DNA of 40,818 nt from an uncultured Lachnospiraceae bacterium (lineage in GTDB: Bacteria > Bacillota > Clostridia > Lachnospirales > Lachnospiraceae), in assembly GCA_910586275.1 (NCBI GenBank), contig CAJUIM010000014.1, forward strand, positions 1-40,818, in the 5' to 3' direction. The notes under the pieces are model-generated. The model saw only the letters and a program-made list of their open reading frames with translations. It did not search any database and was not told the DNA's origin. This document shows, one piece after another, positions 1 to 6,887 of this stretch (within the stretch, counting starts at the first letter, position 1; each line of letters opens with the position of its first letter). Position numbers and translations under genes: made by a program.

Positions 1-59
1 GCAAACGCAGCGGTACTAAGGCACTAAAATACAGTGCCTAAGTGCCGGCGTTTTTTCAC
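1..59 (-). repeat. H1 hairpin repeat, copy A (truncated by the window edge)
   Basis: Reverse-orientation copy of the H1 element. The inner hairpin is seen as CGGTACTAAGGCACT (11-25) pairing with AGTGCCTAAGTGCCG (33-47). The same core recurs at 17321-17357 and 28531-28567. Similarity to the other copies fades after about position 59, exactly where the -35 box of the tetR promoter begins. Confidence 0.85.
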
Positions 60-100
60 TTGACATCCTTTCGGAAAGCCTTTATAATGAACATTGTTCA
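60..100 (+). promoter_or_regulatory. Promoter and palindromic operator upstream of the TetR gene
   Basis: TTGACA at 60-65 and TATAAT at 83-88 are separated by exactly 17 bases, a consensus vegetative promoter. The inverted repeat TGAACATTGTTCA (88-100) starts on the last base of the -10 box and covers the expected transcription start. That is where an autorepressing TetR protein would bind (inference). A second small palindrome, CTTTCGGAAAG, lies at 68-78 between the two boxes. Confidence 0.8.
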
Positions 101-212
101 CTTTCAACCAATTGACACCGACGCCTTTTATCTGTAACTGTTTCTGCATCTCAGGCAGAAACATACGGGCAGCGAATATCGTTTTGCAAATGACAGGAAA
201 GGAGGGAATCAC

Positions 213-770
213 ATGAATACTGTCATTACATCCAAAGAGGCCATTTTAGACGTAAGCCGGCGGCTTATCCGGGAGCAAGGCTGGTCTGCCGTCAGCATCC
301 GTAACGTCGCCGCTGCATGCAATGTTTCCATAGGTTCCATCTACAACTATTTTAGCTCCAAAGCCGATCTGACGGCAGCAGCCGTGGAAAGCATATGGAA
401 GGATATCTTTCATTTTCCGGATCAGGAAGCGGATTTCTCGGATTTTTCCGACTGCGTGAATTGGATTTACCGCTGCATGGAAAAAGGAGCGGAACAATAC
501 CCCGGGTTTTTTACCCTGCATTCCATGAATTTTTTAGGGGACGAAAAACCGGAAGGGCAGAAACGGATGGCACAATCCTGGGAGCATATCCAAAATATGC
601 TCCTTACGGTCCTGCTCCGGGACAAAAACATCCGCCCCGAAGCTTTCCATGAGCCATTGACTCCGCAAAGATTTACAGACATTATATTTTCCCTGATAAT
701 TTCGGCACTGATACGGCAAAATTATGACAGCAGTGCCATACTGGAATTAATCAGACGAACCATTTACTGA
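213..770 (+). CDS. TetR/AcrR family transcriptional regulator
   Basis: A 185-residue protein, the usual TetR length. The N-terminal helix-turn-helix is clear: ILDVSRRLIREQGWSAVSIR followed by NVSIGSIYNYFSSKADL (about residues 12-52), the classic TetR DNA-binding signature. The C-terminal ligand domain is not recognisable beyond being helical. The start is fixed by AAAGGAGGG a few bases upstream of the ATG. It is preceded by a consensus promoter with a palindrome over the transcription start, so autorepression is likely. It is followed 105 bases later by a multi-pass membrane protein on the same strand, which is the most obvious candidate target. Family assignment is secure; the effector is unknown. 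Confidence 0.93.
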   Translation: MNTVITSKEAILDVSRRLIREQGWSAVSIRNVAAACNVSIGSIYNYFSSKADLTAAAVESIWKDIFHFPDQEADFSDFSDCVNWIYRCMEKGAEQYPGFFTLHSMNFLGDEKPEGQKRMAQSWEHIQNMLLTVLLRDKNIRPEAFHEPLTPQRFTDIIFSLIISALIRQNYDSSAILELIRRTIY

Positions 771-785
771 ATCGGCGTCTTATCC

Positions 786-843
786 CCAATGTAATGAAAT
801 ACAGCCGCCGTGGGCTGACAGCAATACCGCTTGGTTACATTGG
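786..843 (+). promoter_or_regulatory. Nested inverted repeats between tetR and the membrane-protein gene
   Basis: CCAATGTAA (786-794) pairs with TTACATTGG (835-843), and within the 40-base loop CAGCC (802-806) pairs with GGCTG (813-817). There is no T-tract, so it is not a typical terminator. It sits just ahead of the ribosome binding site of the next gene and could be an RNA structure or an operator (inference). Confidence 0.45.
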
Positions 844-875
844 CTTTATCCGCGCCACACATTAAGGAGGTAATT

Positions 876-1541
876 ATGCAAGCTATCGTAGAAACATTAT
901 TTGATACCGTTTATCTAACCACAGTCATCCTTCTGGGAATACGGATGATTGTAAAATGCAACGGCAGGAAGCAGTACCGCCTGTTCGGCATTATGGCCAT
1001 TGTGCTGGGATTGGGCGATTCTTTTCATCTGGTTCCCCGGGCCGTGGCCTTATGCACCACCGGATTGGAAAATTTCACCTTTGCCCTTGGCCTGGGGAAA
1101 CTGATTACTTCCGTTACAATGACCGTCTTCTATATCCTTTTATATTATGTATGGAGAGTCCGGTATCAGATCAGCGGAAGAAAGGGATTGACTGCTTCAG
1201 TCTATTTCCTTTCCGCACTCCGCATCCTGTTATGCCTGTTCCCGCAAAACGGCTGGCTGCGCGCCAATCCTCCGTTAAGCTGGGGCATTTACCGCAACAT
1301 TCCCTTCGCACTGCTTGGCTTACTGGTTATCGTCCTTTTTTACCGGGATGCCGGACAGCAGAAGGATCCCGCCTTCCGGTGGATGTGGCTGACCATTGTG
1401 CTCAGTTTCGGCTTCTACATCCCGGTAGTGCTATGGGCCGACACCATTCCTATGCTGGGCATGCTGATGATTCCGAAAACCTGTGCCTATGTCTGGACCG
1501 TGCTCATCGGCTACCGTGCCATGACGCATGAAACCATATAA
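876..1541 (+). CDS. Multi-pass membrane protein of unknown function
   Basis: About 221 residues, dominated by hydrophobic segments; six to seven transmembrane helices can be drawn, for example TVYLTTVILLGIRMIV near the start and IPFALLGLLVIVLFY near residue 150. The start at 876 was chosen because TAAGGAGGTAATT lies directly in front of it; the frame is open further upstream but without such a site. I do not recognise the family. Short basic loops (WRVRYQISGRK) fit an integral membrane protein with the positive-inside pattern. It lies downstream of a TetR gene on the same strand, so it may be controlled by that regulator and act as an efflux or sensing component, but nothing in the sequence proves this. 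Confidence 0.8.
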   Translation: MQAIVETLFDTVYLTTVILLGIRMIVKCNGRKQYRLFGIMAIVLGLGDSFHLVPRAVALCTTGLENFTFALGLGKLITSVTMTVFYILLYYVWRVRYQISGRKGLTASVYFLSALRILLCLFPQNGWLRANPPLSWGIYRNIPFALLGLLVIVLFYRDAGQQKDPAFRWMWLTIVLSFGFYIPVVLWADTIPMLGMLMIPKTCAYVWTVLIGYRAMTHETI

Positions 1542-1549
1542 AGATCCAT

Positions 1550-1655
1550 ACACTTAAGCTGCAGCCCATCGTCACAATTTGCGTGAGATTTGTGCCAAAG
1601 GAAGGACGCATAACGGTCTATGTAACCTGAATTTGACGCAAATCTCATGCAGGAG
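1550..1655 (+). repeat. H2-type hairpin repeat core with an H1-type end
   Basis: Starts with CTTAAGCTGCAGCCC, the terminal motif of H1 elements, then runs into the H2 core from GTCACAATTTGCGTGAG (about 1570) to CAAATCTCATGCA (about 1650). TGCGTGAGATTTGTG pairs with CGCAAATCTCATGCA, giving a stem of about 15 bp. The same core occurs in reverse at 31612-31712. The stop codon of the following minus-strand hydrolase (1656-1658) abuts this element. Confidence 0.8.
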
Positions 1656-2882
1656 TTATTCAAAAAATATTCTCACCGTAGGCCCGCCGCTGCTCCCTTC
1701 CAATACCGCAGTGGCATCCGCCTCCCCAATCCATGCAAGTGCCCGGCTGTCTGTCTCAATCTTTGGTTTCCACTCCCCGGATACCCTTTGATTTACAATA
1801 TGGATGCGGCAGTTCTTCCCTTCTTTGTCAACACCCTCCAACGTATAGTCCGCACGGATGCTTATGGTGCCGTCCTCAAAATGCTTCTGCGTATCGCAGC
1901 CACCGGGCAGTACCGTCCCACGGAAAAATTCCGTGTCACAATAACCCGTAAAATAAATGCGCACTTCCTTATAATCCGTCTTTCCCTCTTCTTCCGTACG
2001 CGTAATGATAATAGGAACGGTAAGCACCTCCCTGCGCCCCAACAGGAACTGCCGGACGGAATCCACTATGCTTTCCCGCATCCAGTCGTCCACGCCATGT
2101 CCCATTTCCCGTATTAGCTGAAGACGGCACTGCCCCGGCCTATAACTTTCCTTTGCCCGGACGGCATAGGAATAATTGACCACCGTATCGTCCATGCCCT
2201 GCAGAATCAATACCGGGCCCTCATAAGCCTCCAGTTCCAGAAATGCATCCATCCCCACGGCTTCCTCATGAAATTTCTTCCCCAGCGAAACCACATGGCA
2301 GTCTATAATGTCAGGCACATGTTCCACATCATAGTCCGCCCCTCCCATGCACCCGCGCCTTGCATGATCCGGAATGCACAATGCCGGATATACCATGATT
2401 AATTTGCTGATTTCTTTTCCGCATCTGGCAGCGGCCAAACCGGAAACCATGCCTCCTTGGCTGCATCCCATAAGAATAAGATTCCTGCTGTCCACATAAG
2501 CCAGCCCCGCCACATAATCCTTCACCGCAATCAGATCTTCCACTTCCGTGCCGATTGTAGCATCCGTAGTACTCCCCTCGCTTTTCCGCCCTTCCTCCGT
2601 CAGGTCGCAGCTTCCGCCGCAGAAACTGAAACAGAATGCGGCATAGCCAAGCTTCGCAAATTCCCGGCAATAGCTTTCTTCGCTGGTATAGTCCCCCGTA
2701 AAACCATGGCTCACAATAATGGCCGGATATCTCCTGCCTTCCTCATGTCCGCCCGGAAGATACTGCATCCCCCGGATACGCAGGCCTCCCCGCATGCAGA
2801 AAAACGGCTCCGCATTATAATATTCCACCTTTTCCTTCTTTTCCATAGGTTCCTTCCTTTCCATCATTTCTTCCTTTTCCAT
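1656..2882 (-). CDS. Alpha/beta hydrolase fused to a C-terminal DUF3237 domain
   Basis: About 408 residues. The first two thirds form an alpha/beta hydrolase: VSHGFTG oxyanion region, nucleophile elbow LMGCSQGGM (Ser near residue 141), acid in ILQGMDDTVVN and base in MGHGVDDW. The last 120 residues match the DUF3237 pattern: FFRGTVLPGGCDTQ, ISIRADYTLEG, HIVNQ, ending VRIFF. Hydrolase alone would fit an esterase or acyl-peptide-type enzyme; DUF3237 domains are usually stand-alone, so the fusion is unusual. No signal peptide, so cytoplasmic. The start is uncertain: the frame is open to 2942, the extra N-terminus is a Lys/Glu-rich tail from low-complexity DNA, and ATGs at 2882 and 2846 both have purine-rich leaders. 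It lies downstream of the GH3 gene across a tandem-repeat tract. Confidence 0.85.
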   Translation of the reverse strand: MEKEEMMERKEPMEKKEKVEYYNAEPFFCMRGGLRIRGMQYLPGGHEEGRRYPAIIVSHGFTGDYTSEESYCREFAKLGYAAFCFSFCGGSCDLTEEGRKSEGSTTDATIGTEVEDLIAVKDYVAGLAYVDSRNLILMGCSQGGMVSGLAAARCGKEISKLIMVYPALCIPDHARRGCMGGADYDVEHVPDIIDCHVVSLGKKFHEEAVGMDAFLELEAYEGPVLILQGMDDTVVNYSYAVRAKESYRPGQCRLQLIREMGHGVDDWMRESIVDSVRQFLLGRREVLTVPIIITRTEEEGKTDYKEVRIYFTGYCDTEFFRGTVLPGGCDTQKHFEDGTISIRADYTLEGVDKEGKNCRIHIVNQRVSGEWKPKIETDSRALAWIGEADATAVLEGSSGGPTVRIFFE

Positions 2883-2939
2883 CTTTTCCTTTCTTATATC
2901 CTTCCGTTCATAACCTGTCTCCTGTCTCCTCCTACCTCC

Positions 2940-3080
2940 CATCTGCTCCTGTCATCCCATCCCCCATCTGCTCCCGTCATCCCATCCCCGTCTGTCCCTG
3001 TCATCCCATCCCCTGTCATCCCATCCCCTGTCTGCTCCCGTCATCCCATCCCCTGTCTGTCCCTGTCACCCCATCCCCCT
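2940..3080. repeat. Degenerate tandem repeat, about 25-bp unit
   Basis: Six copies of GTCATCCCATCCCC (the last one GTCACCCC) occur in 140 bases, separated by TGTCTGCTCCC or TGTCTGTCCCT. Most units are 24-26 bp; one is shortened to 15. The tract is almost purely pyrimidine on the plus strand and fills the gap between the GH3 and hydrolase genes. Confidence 0.9.
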
Positions 3081-3117
3081 GTCTGCACATGCCCTGACTC
3101 CTCTCTGTCCTATGATC

Positions 3118-5664
3118 CTATCTCATGGCTTCTCCTACATTATCTCTCCGCTGCTCTCTATAAGCTTTTGAATGCATGACAAAATTCATGAGATGAGCAA
3201 CCGCCTCTTTCATTTCATCTAAAGTAACCCTGTTTTCTTTATACCCTTCCAGAACTTGACGGATTACCGGAGGCCCTCCCGGCATCACCACATCATTTCC
3301 GGCGGCAACCGCATCCGCGCCATCCACCACGACATCCATATCGCCCCAGTCAGTGACCACTACCCCCTCATATCCCCATTCTTTCCGGAGAATTTCCGTA
3401 CAGAGGATTTTGTTCCCCCCTGCGAACACTCCGTTGATTTTATTGAAGGAAGTCATGACAGTACGCGGCTTTGCTTTCGTAACAACCATTTCAAAAGGTT
3501 TCAGATAGATCTCTCTCACAGCCCTTGCCTCTGCAATGGAATCTACGGCATCATAATTCTTCCGTTTACTCCCCCGCCGGTATGTTTCCTGCTCGTTCAG
3601 GGCAAAATGTTTCGGACAGACGGTCACCTCATTATTGTCCATTGCGCCTTTAGCAATCTGTACCCCACATGTTCCTGTCCAGAACGGATCTTCCGAAAAA
3701 TATTCAAAGACACGCCCTCCAATAGGATTTCTTACAATATTCATGCCGGGAGCCAGCCAACTGTCCGCTCCCTGCATTTCTGCCTCATAGCCGCAGGCAC
3801 TTCCGAATTCATACAGCAATTCTTTATTAAATGTACAGCTTAGCATCATACCCGTGGGCCATGCCGTCTTTCCCACGCTTGCAGGACCGTCCTTATAGCT
3901 TGCGGAAAAAATACCGTATTTCTTTAACGCCGGGCTCATATATCCCGGAAATGCATTTCTGTCAGAACCATATGCAATATCCGTGCCGTCTTCATATTGA
4001 ATAGTGCTGGGTACTTCCTTTCCCAACCCGCCAAAGGGAAGTCCCGGGCCGAAACCGTTGCAGAGCACTGCCAGTTCCTCCGCCGTCATCTGATTCAGAA
4101 ACATCTCCATGGAAACGCGTCCCGCACACACATCCTGCAGCATAGACTCCTTGGCAGGAACCGAGAAATCATACCTCTTGTAAGACGGCTGTTCCGTCTG
4201 TATATCCGATGCGCAAAACTGCAGCCGCACTATCTCCCCTTCCTTTTCCACGGCGCGTGGGATTTCTTGTCTCAGGAAGTCAATTTTTCCCTTATTGGAA
4301 GGATGCAGCCCTATATCTGCGCTTAACCTCCGGATCAGAATTTCCTCCTCTGACATTACATCAGCAATGCAGACCGTATCCTGCGAACTTGTTCCCAGAA
4401 GAATGCTGTATACTCCTTTTTCCAAAATCCAAGCGTTTCTGTCTTCGTCAAAGGATGCCAGTTCCTGCAATTCCACAGCCAGTGCTATTTCTTCCTTTTC
4501 TCCCGGCTGCAGCAGGCTTGTTTTTTCCGCTGCCTTAAGTTCCTGATATGGGTGTTCCAGAGAGCCGGAAGGTGCATGGACATACATCTGCAGAACCTCT
4601 TTCCCCTTATATTCCGCCGATTTATTCTCTACCGCTGCACGAACAGTCAGCCGCCCATCTTCTATCTGTGCACCGACACATTCCCACGAAAACTCCGCAT
4701 AGGACAGCCCGTATCCGAAAGGAAACATCACCTCTTTCTGAAAGGAGTCAAAATAACGGTAACCCACATAGATGCCCTCCTGATAAACCGTCACCGGACT
4801 TTTCCCGAATCCCCGACTGCCGTTCTCTTCCGCAGAAAGTCCGTAAGAGCCATAAGTCAATATACTATCTTCCGCCTCTTTGTTATAACTAAAATGTCCG
4901 GCCGACGGATAATCTTCATAGCTTTTTGCCAAAGTCTGTGCCAGTTTTCCGGAAGGAGTGACTTTTCCGGTCAAAATATCCGCCAACGCCCCCATCCCCT
5001 GCTCCCCACAGGCTCCTTCCAGCAATACTGCCTGTATTTGCCGGTATTGACTTATCCAGTCAACATCTACCGGCCCGTTGACATTCAGCACAACAATGAC
5101 CTTTGAAAAATTTCCGGCCGCTTTCCTGACCAGTTCCGTTTCGGATGCAAGAAGGTAATAATCATCCGACACTCGGCGGTCGCACTCTTCCCCTCCCGCC
5201 GCACGGCCAAGGATGCAGACTGCCGTATCCGTCCAAGCCGCAGCCTCCTTCCACAGTTTCTCCTCCGGCAGGGGTTCCTCCTGCGGACAGTTATATTTGC
5301 CGAAAAACTCATAAATAATGCCGCTGTTCACAAGTCCTTCAAAATCCATATTTCCCGAATCAGGCCTGCCCTCTTCGTCCGCCCTCTCCTGTTCTGCAAT
5401 CCCCTTATAAAAGGCTTCCATGCCCGGTTCTAAAAACAGCCCCGCTTTTCTGAATTCCTCCGCTGCCTGCAGAACATTCTCACTGAGAGACGCGCCGGAA
5501 CCGCCTCCTCCAATCACTGCCGCATTCTGTGTCCTGCCAAGAAGTGCTATCTTTTTCTCCGTCAAGGGCAGACACTCTTCCTCATTCTTCAGCAAAACGA
5601 TAGCTTCCGCCGCCAGTTCCCTTGCCAAAGATATACGCCTGCCATCGCTTTCATATTTCCGCAT
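3118..5664 (-). CDS. Glycoside hydrolase family 3 with swapped domain order (beta-glucosidase/xylosidase type)
   Basis: 848 residues. The order of domains is reversed from the common GH3 plan. The N-terminal half carries what is normally the C-terminal alpha/beta sandwich (LARELAAEAIVLLKNEE, then GGEECDRR with the likely acid/base Glu159) and a fibronectin-III-like segment around residues 340-420. The C-terminal half carries the TIM barrel: GRVFEYFSEDP, CPKHFALNEQE, and the nucleophile motif VVTDWGD with Asp772. This permuted order is known from rumen and gut Clostridia (Butyrivibrio and Ruminococcus beta-glucosidases). No signal peptide, so it should act on oligosaccharides inside the cell. 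The start is supported by GGGAGGAGCAAT before ATG. Substrate (beta-glucoside, xyloside or other) cannot be read from sequence. Confidence 0.95.
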   Translation of the reverse strand: MRKYESDGRRISLARELAAEAIVLLKNEEECLPLTEKKIALLGRTQNAAVIGGGGSGASLSENVLQAAEEFRKAGLFLEPGMEAFYKGIAEQERADEEGRPDSGNMDFEGLVNSGIIYEFFGKYNCPQEEPLPEEKLWKEAAAWTDTAVCILGRAAGGEECDRRVSDDYYLLASETELVRKAAGNFSKVIVVLNVNGPVDVDWISQYRQIQAVLLEGACGEQGMGALADILTGKVTPSGKLAQTLAKSYEDYPSAGHFSYNKEAEDSILTYGSYGLSAEENGSRGFGKSPVTVYQEGIYVGYRYFDSFQKEVMFPFGYGLSYAEFSWECVGAQIEDGRLTVRAAVENKSAEYKGKEVLQMYVHAPSGSLEHPYQELKAAEKTSLLQPGEKEEIALAVELQELASFDEDRNAWILEKGVYSILLGTSSQDTVCIADVMSEEEILIRRLSADIGLHPSNKGKIDFLRQEIPRAVEKEGEIVRLQFCASDIQTEQPSYKRYDFSVPAKESMLQDVCAGRVSMEMFLNQMTAEELAVLCNGFGPGLPFGGLGKEVPSTIQYEDGTDIAYGSDRNAFPGYMSPALKKYGIFSASYKDGPASVGKTAWPTGMMLSCTFNKELLYEFGSACGYEAEMQGADSWLAPGMNIVRNPIGGRVFEYFSEDPFWTGTCGVQIAKGAMDNNEVTVCPKHFALNEQETYRRGSKRKNYDAVDSIAEARAVREIYLKPFEMVVTKAKPRTVMTSFNKINGVFAGGNKILCTEILRKEWGYEGVVVTDWGDMDVVVDGADAVAAGNDVVMPGGPPVIRQVLEGYKENRVTLDEMKEAVAHLMNFVMHSKAYREQRRDNVGEAMR

Positions 5665-6100
5665 ATTGCTCCTCCCGCCTTCCTATTCCGCACTTATCCG
5701 AATCTTTTCCGTTTTGTTTTTCGTTTTTACGCCTGCATTTCCCGCTTTCTTAATATTAGTTCATTTTCCGCCCCCATGCAAGGCCTTCCTGCATCCGCAC
5801 ATGGAAATCAATTTTTGGTCTTATGCCTGCGCCGAGGTTTCCGTTAAACGGATAGGGACAGCCGGCACCGTCCGGCAAGGAATCCGGTGTGCATGCAGAT
5901 AAAAATGTGCATGCAGATAGAGATATGCATGCAGAAACGGCCATTTTTCAGAGCATAGAAAAAATGGCTGGTAAAAATCTGTTTTAATTTCAGACAAAAT
6001 GTTATATAATACATGCAATATCATATAGGATTTCATCAGCACTTTGCCGAAAAGGGGAATCCTGATCTTCCGAAAACAAAAACAGATAGGAGAAAACCAT
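5665..6100. other. Intergenic region with small repeats and a probable promoter
   Basis: No convincing gene. It holds an H3-type fragment (about 5800-5836), the hairpins CCGTTAAACGG and GCCGGCACCGTCCGGC, three 18-bp tandem units (5888-5940), a stem GCCATTTTT/AAAAATGGC near 5941-5975, and a TATAAT at 6005-6010 that probably drives the plus-strand gene at 6101 (-35 region TTTTAA at 5982-5987, weak). Confidence 0.6.
5888..5940. repeat. Three 18-bp tandem units built on GCATGCAGA
   Basis: TGTGCATGCAGATAAAAA (5888-5905), TGTGCATGCAGATAGAGA (5906-5923) and TATGCATGCAGAAACGG (5924-5940). Each unit has GCATGC or ATGCAT at its centre. Function unknown. Confidence 0.85.
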
Positions 6101-6853
6101 ATGAAACAAGGATTTTTAGAACAATTATCAAGTCAGGCAAATAAGAGAAACCGGAAAATATTTACCGTTTTGCTTTTTCTATTTATCGGCATTTTGGCTT
6201 TCATCGGTTTTGCAGTAAAAGATTCCATTGACTTAAGCGATGTCACAACCATAAAATTTGTGATAGGCTTTTCCGTTGTTGTCCTATTTTTTTTCCTTTC
6301 CATATCCTATGTTTTATTTTACACCAGCCGAACAGCGGTAAACGGAAAAAACCTGATATTGCCATTCAATGAAGACACAAAAGAAGCGGTTGGGAAAATC
6401 ATTGACCGGGAAGCTGCAGAGGGCAAAACTCAGGCAGACGAATATATCGAAACATTTTCCGACGGAAAGCAACCCCATGGAGACAGAATCCTCCTTCTGC
6501 CCTCTTACTTGCTGATCTGTAACGGAATGGCCCGGGTTACGGCAATTCCCAGAGATAAAATATACTGGCTCTGCGCCCAGACAGCGCGTAAAGGATATTC
6601 CTTTATTGTACGTCTGGTCATATTTACGGAAAAGAAAACTTTTTATGTGGAAGGAAGCGATATTCCTCATCTGGAAAAAATAGCCGAAAAGCTGTATCAG
6701 TACATACCCAATGTTTTCAGCGATTACGACCCATTTGACTTATCTTATAAACTGGACAGCCTCTTTGATAAGAACAGGGAGGAATTTCTAAAATTTTATA
6801 AGGAAGAAAAGTCGAAGAAGCAGAAGTCAGGCAGCACCATGCCAATAAGTTAA
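6101..6853 (+). CDS. Two-TM protein of unknown function with a cytoplasmic domain
   Basis: 250 residues. Two hydrophobic helices lie near the N-terminus (IFTVLLFLFIGILAFIGFAV, then FVIGFSVVVLFFFLSISYVL), followed by about 170 soluble residues ending in a Lys-rich tail (EEKSKKQKSGS). The soluble part contains RILLLPSYLLICNGMARVTA and AIPRDKIYWLCAQ, reminiscent of a beta-rich PH-like fold (inference). The start at 6101 is chosen over an upstream in-frame ATG at 6044 because AGGAGAAAACCAT precedes it. It stands alone on the plus strand between minus-strand genes, with its own -10 box at 6005-6010. I do not recognise the family. Confidence 0.8.
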   Translation: MKQGFLEQLSSQANKRNRKIFTVLLFLFIGILAFIGFAVKDSIDLSDVTTIKFVIGFSVVVLFFFLSISYVLFYTSRTAVNGKNLILPFNEDTKEAVGKIIDREAAEGKTQADEYIETFSDGKQPHGDRILLLPSYLLICNGMARVTAIPRDKIYWLCAQTARKGYSFIVRLVIFTEKKTFYVEGSDIPHLEKIAEKLYQYIPNVFSDYDPFDLSYKLDSLFDKNREEFLKFYKEEKSKKQKSGSTMPIS

Positions 6854-6876
6854 GCAGCTGCCCACTGCTTAACTTA
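6846..6876. terminator. Convergent hairpin between the two-TM gene and the Bce permease
   Basis: TAAGTTAAGCAG (6846-6857) and CTGCTTAACTTA (6865-6876) form a perfect 12-bp stem with a 7-base loop. It overlaps the stop codon of the plus-strand gene. There is no good T-tract on either strand, so termination is inferred from position only. Confidence 0.5.
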
Positions 6877-6887
6877 CCGGTCATGTT

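Noticed and set aside
88..100. LexA box upstream of tetR
   Set aside because: GAAC and GTTC are separated by three bases, not four, and the site fits a TetR-type operator better.
112..140. Second tetR promoter starting at TTGACA (112-117)
   Set aside because: The sequence 17 bases further (TAACTG) is a poor -10 box; the 60-88 pair is far better.
2940..3080. CRISPR array
   Set aside because: Units are contiguous and degenerate with no unique spacers, and there are no cas genes.
5756..6042. Small minus-strand genes in the gap between the GH3 gene and the two-TM gene
   Set aside because: The peptides are Cys/His/Ala-rich translations of the 18-bp repeats, without ribosome binding sites.
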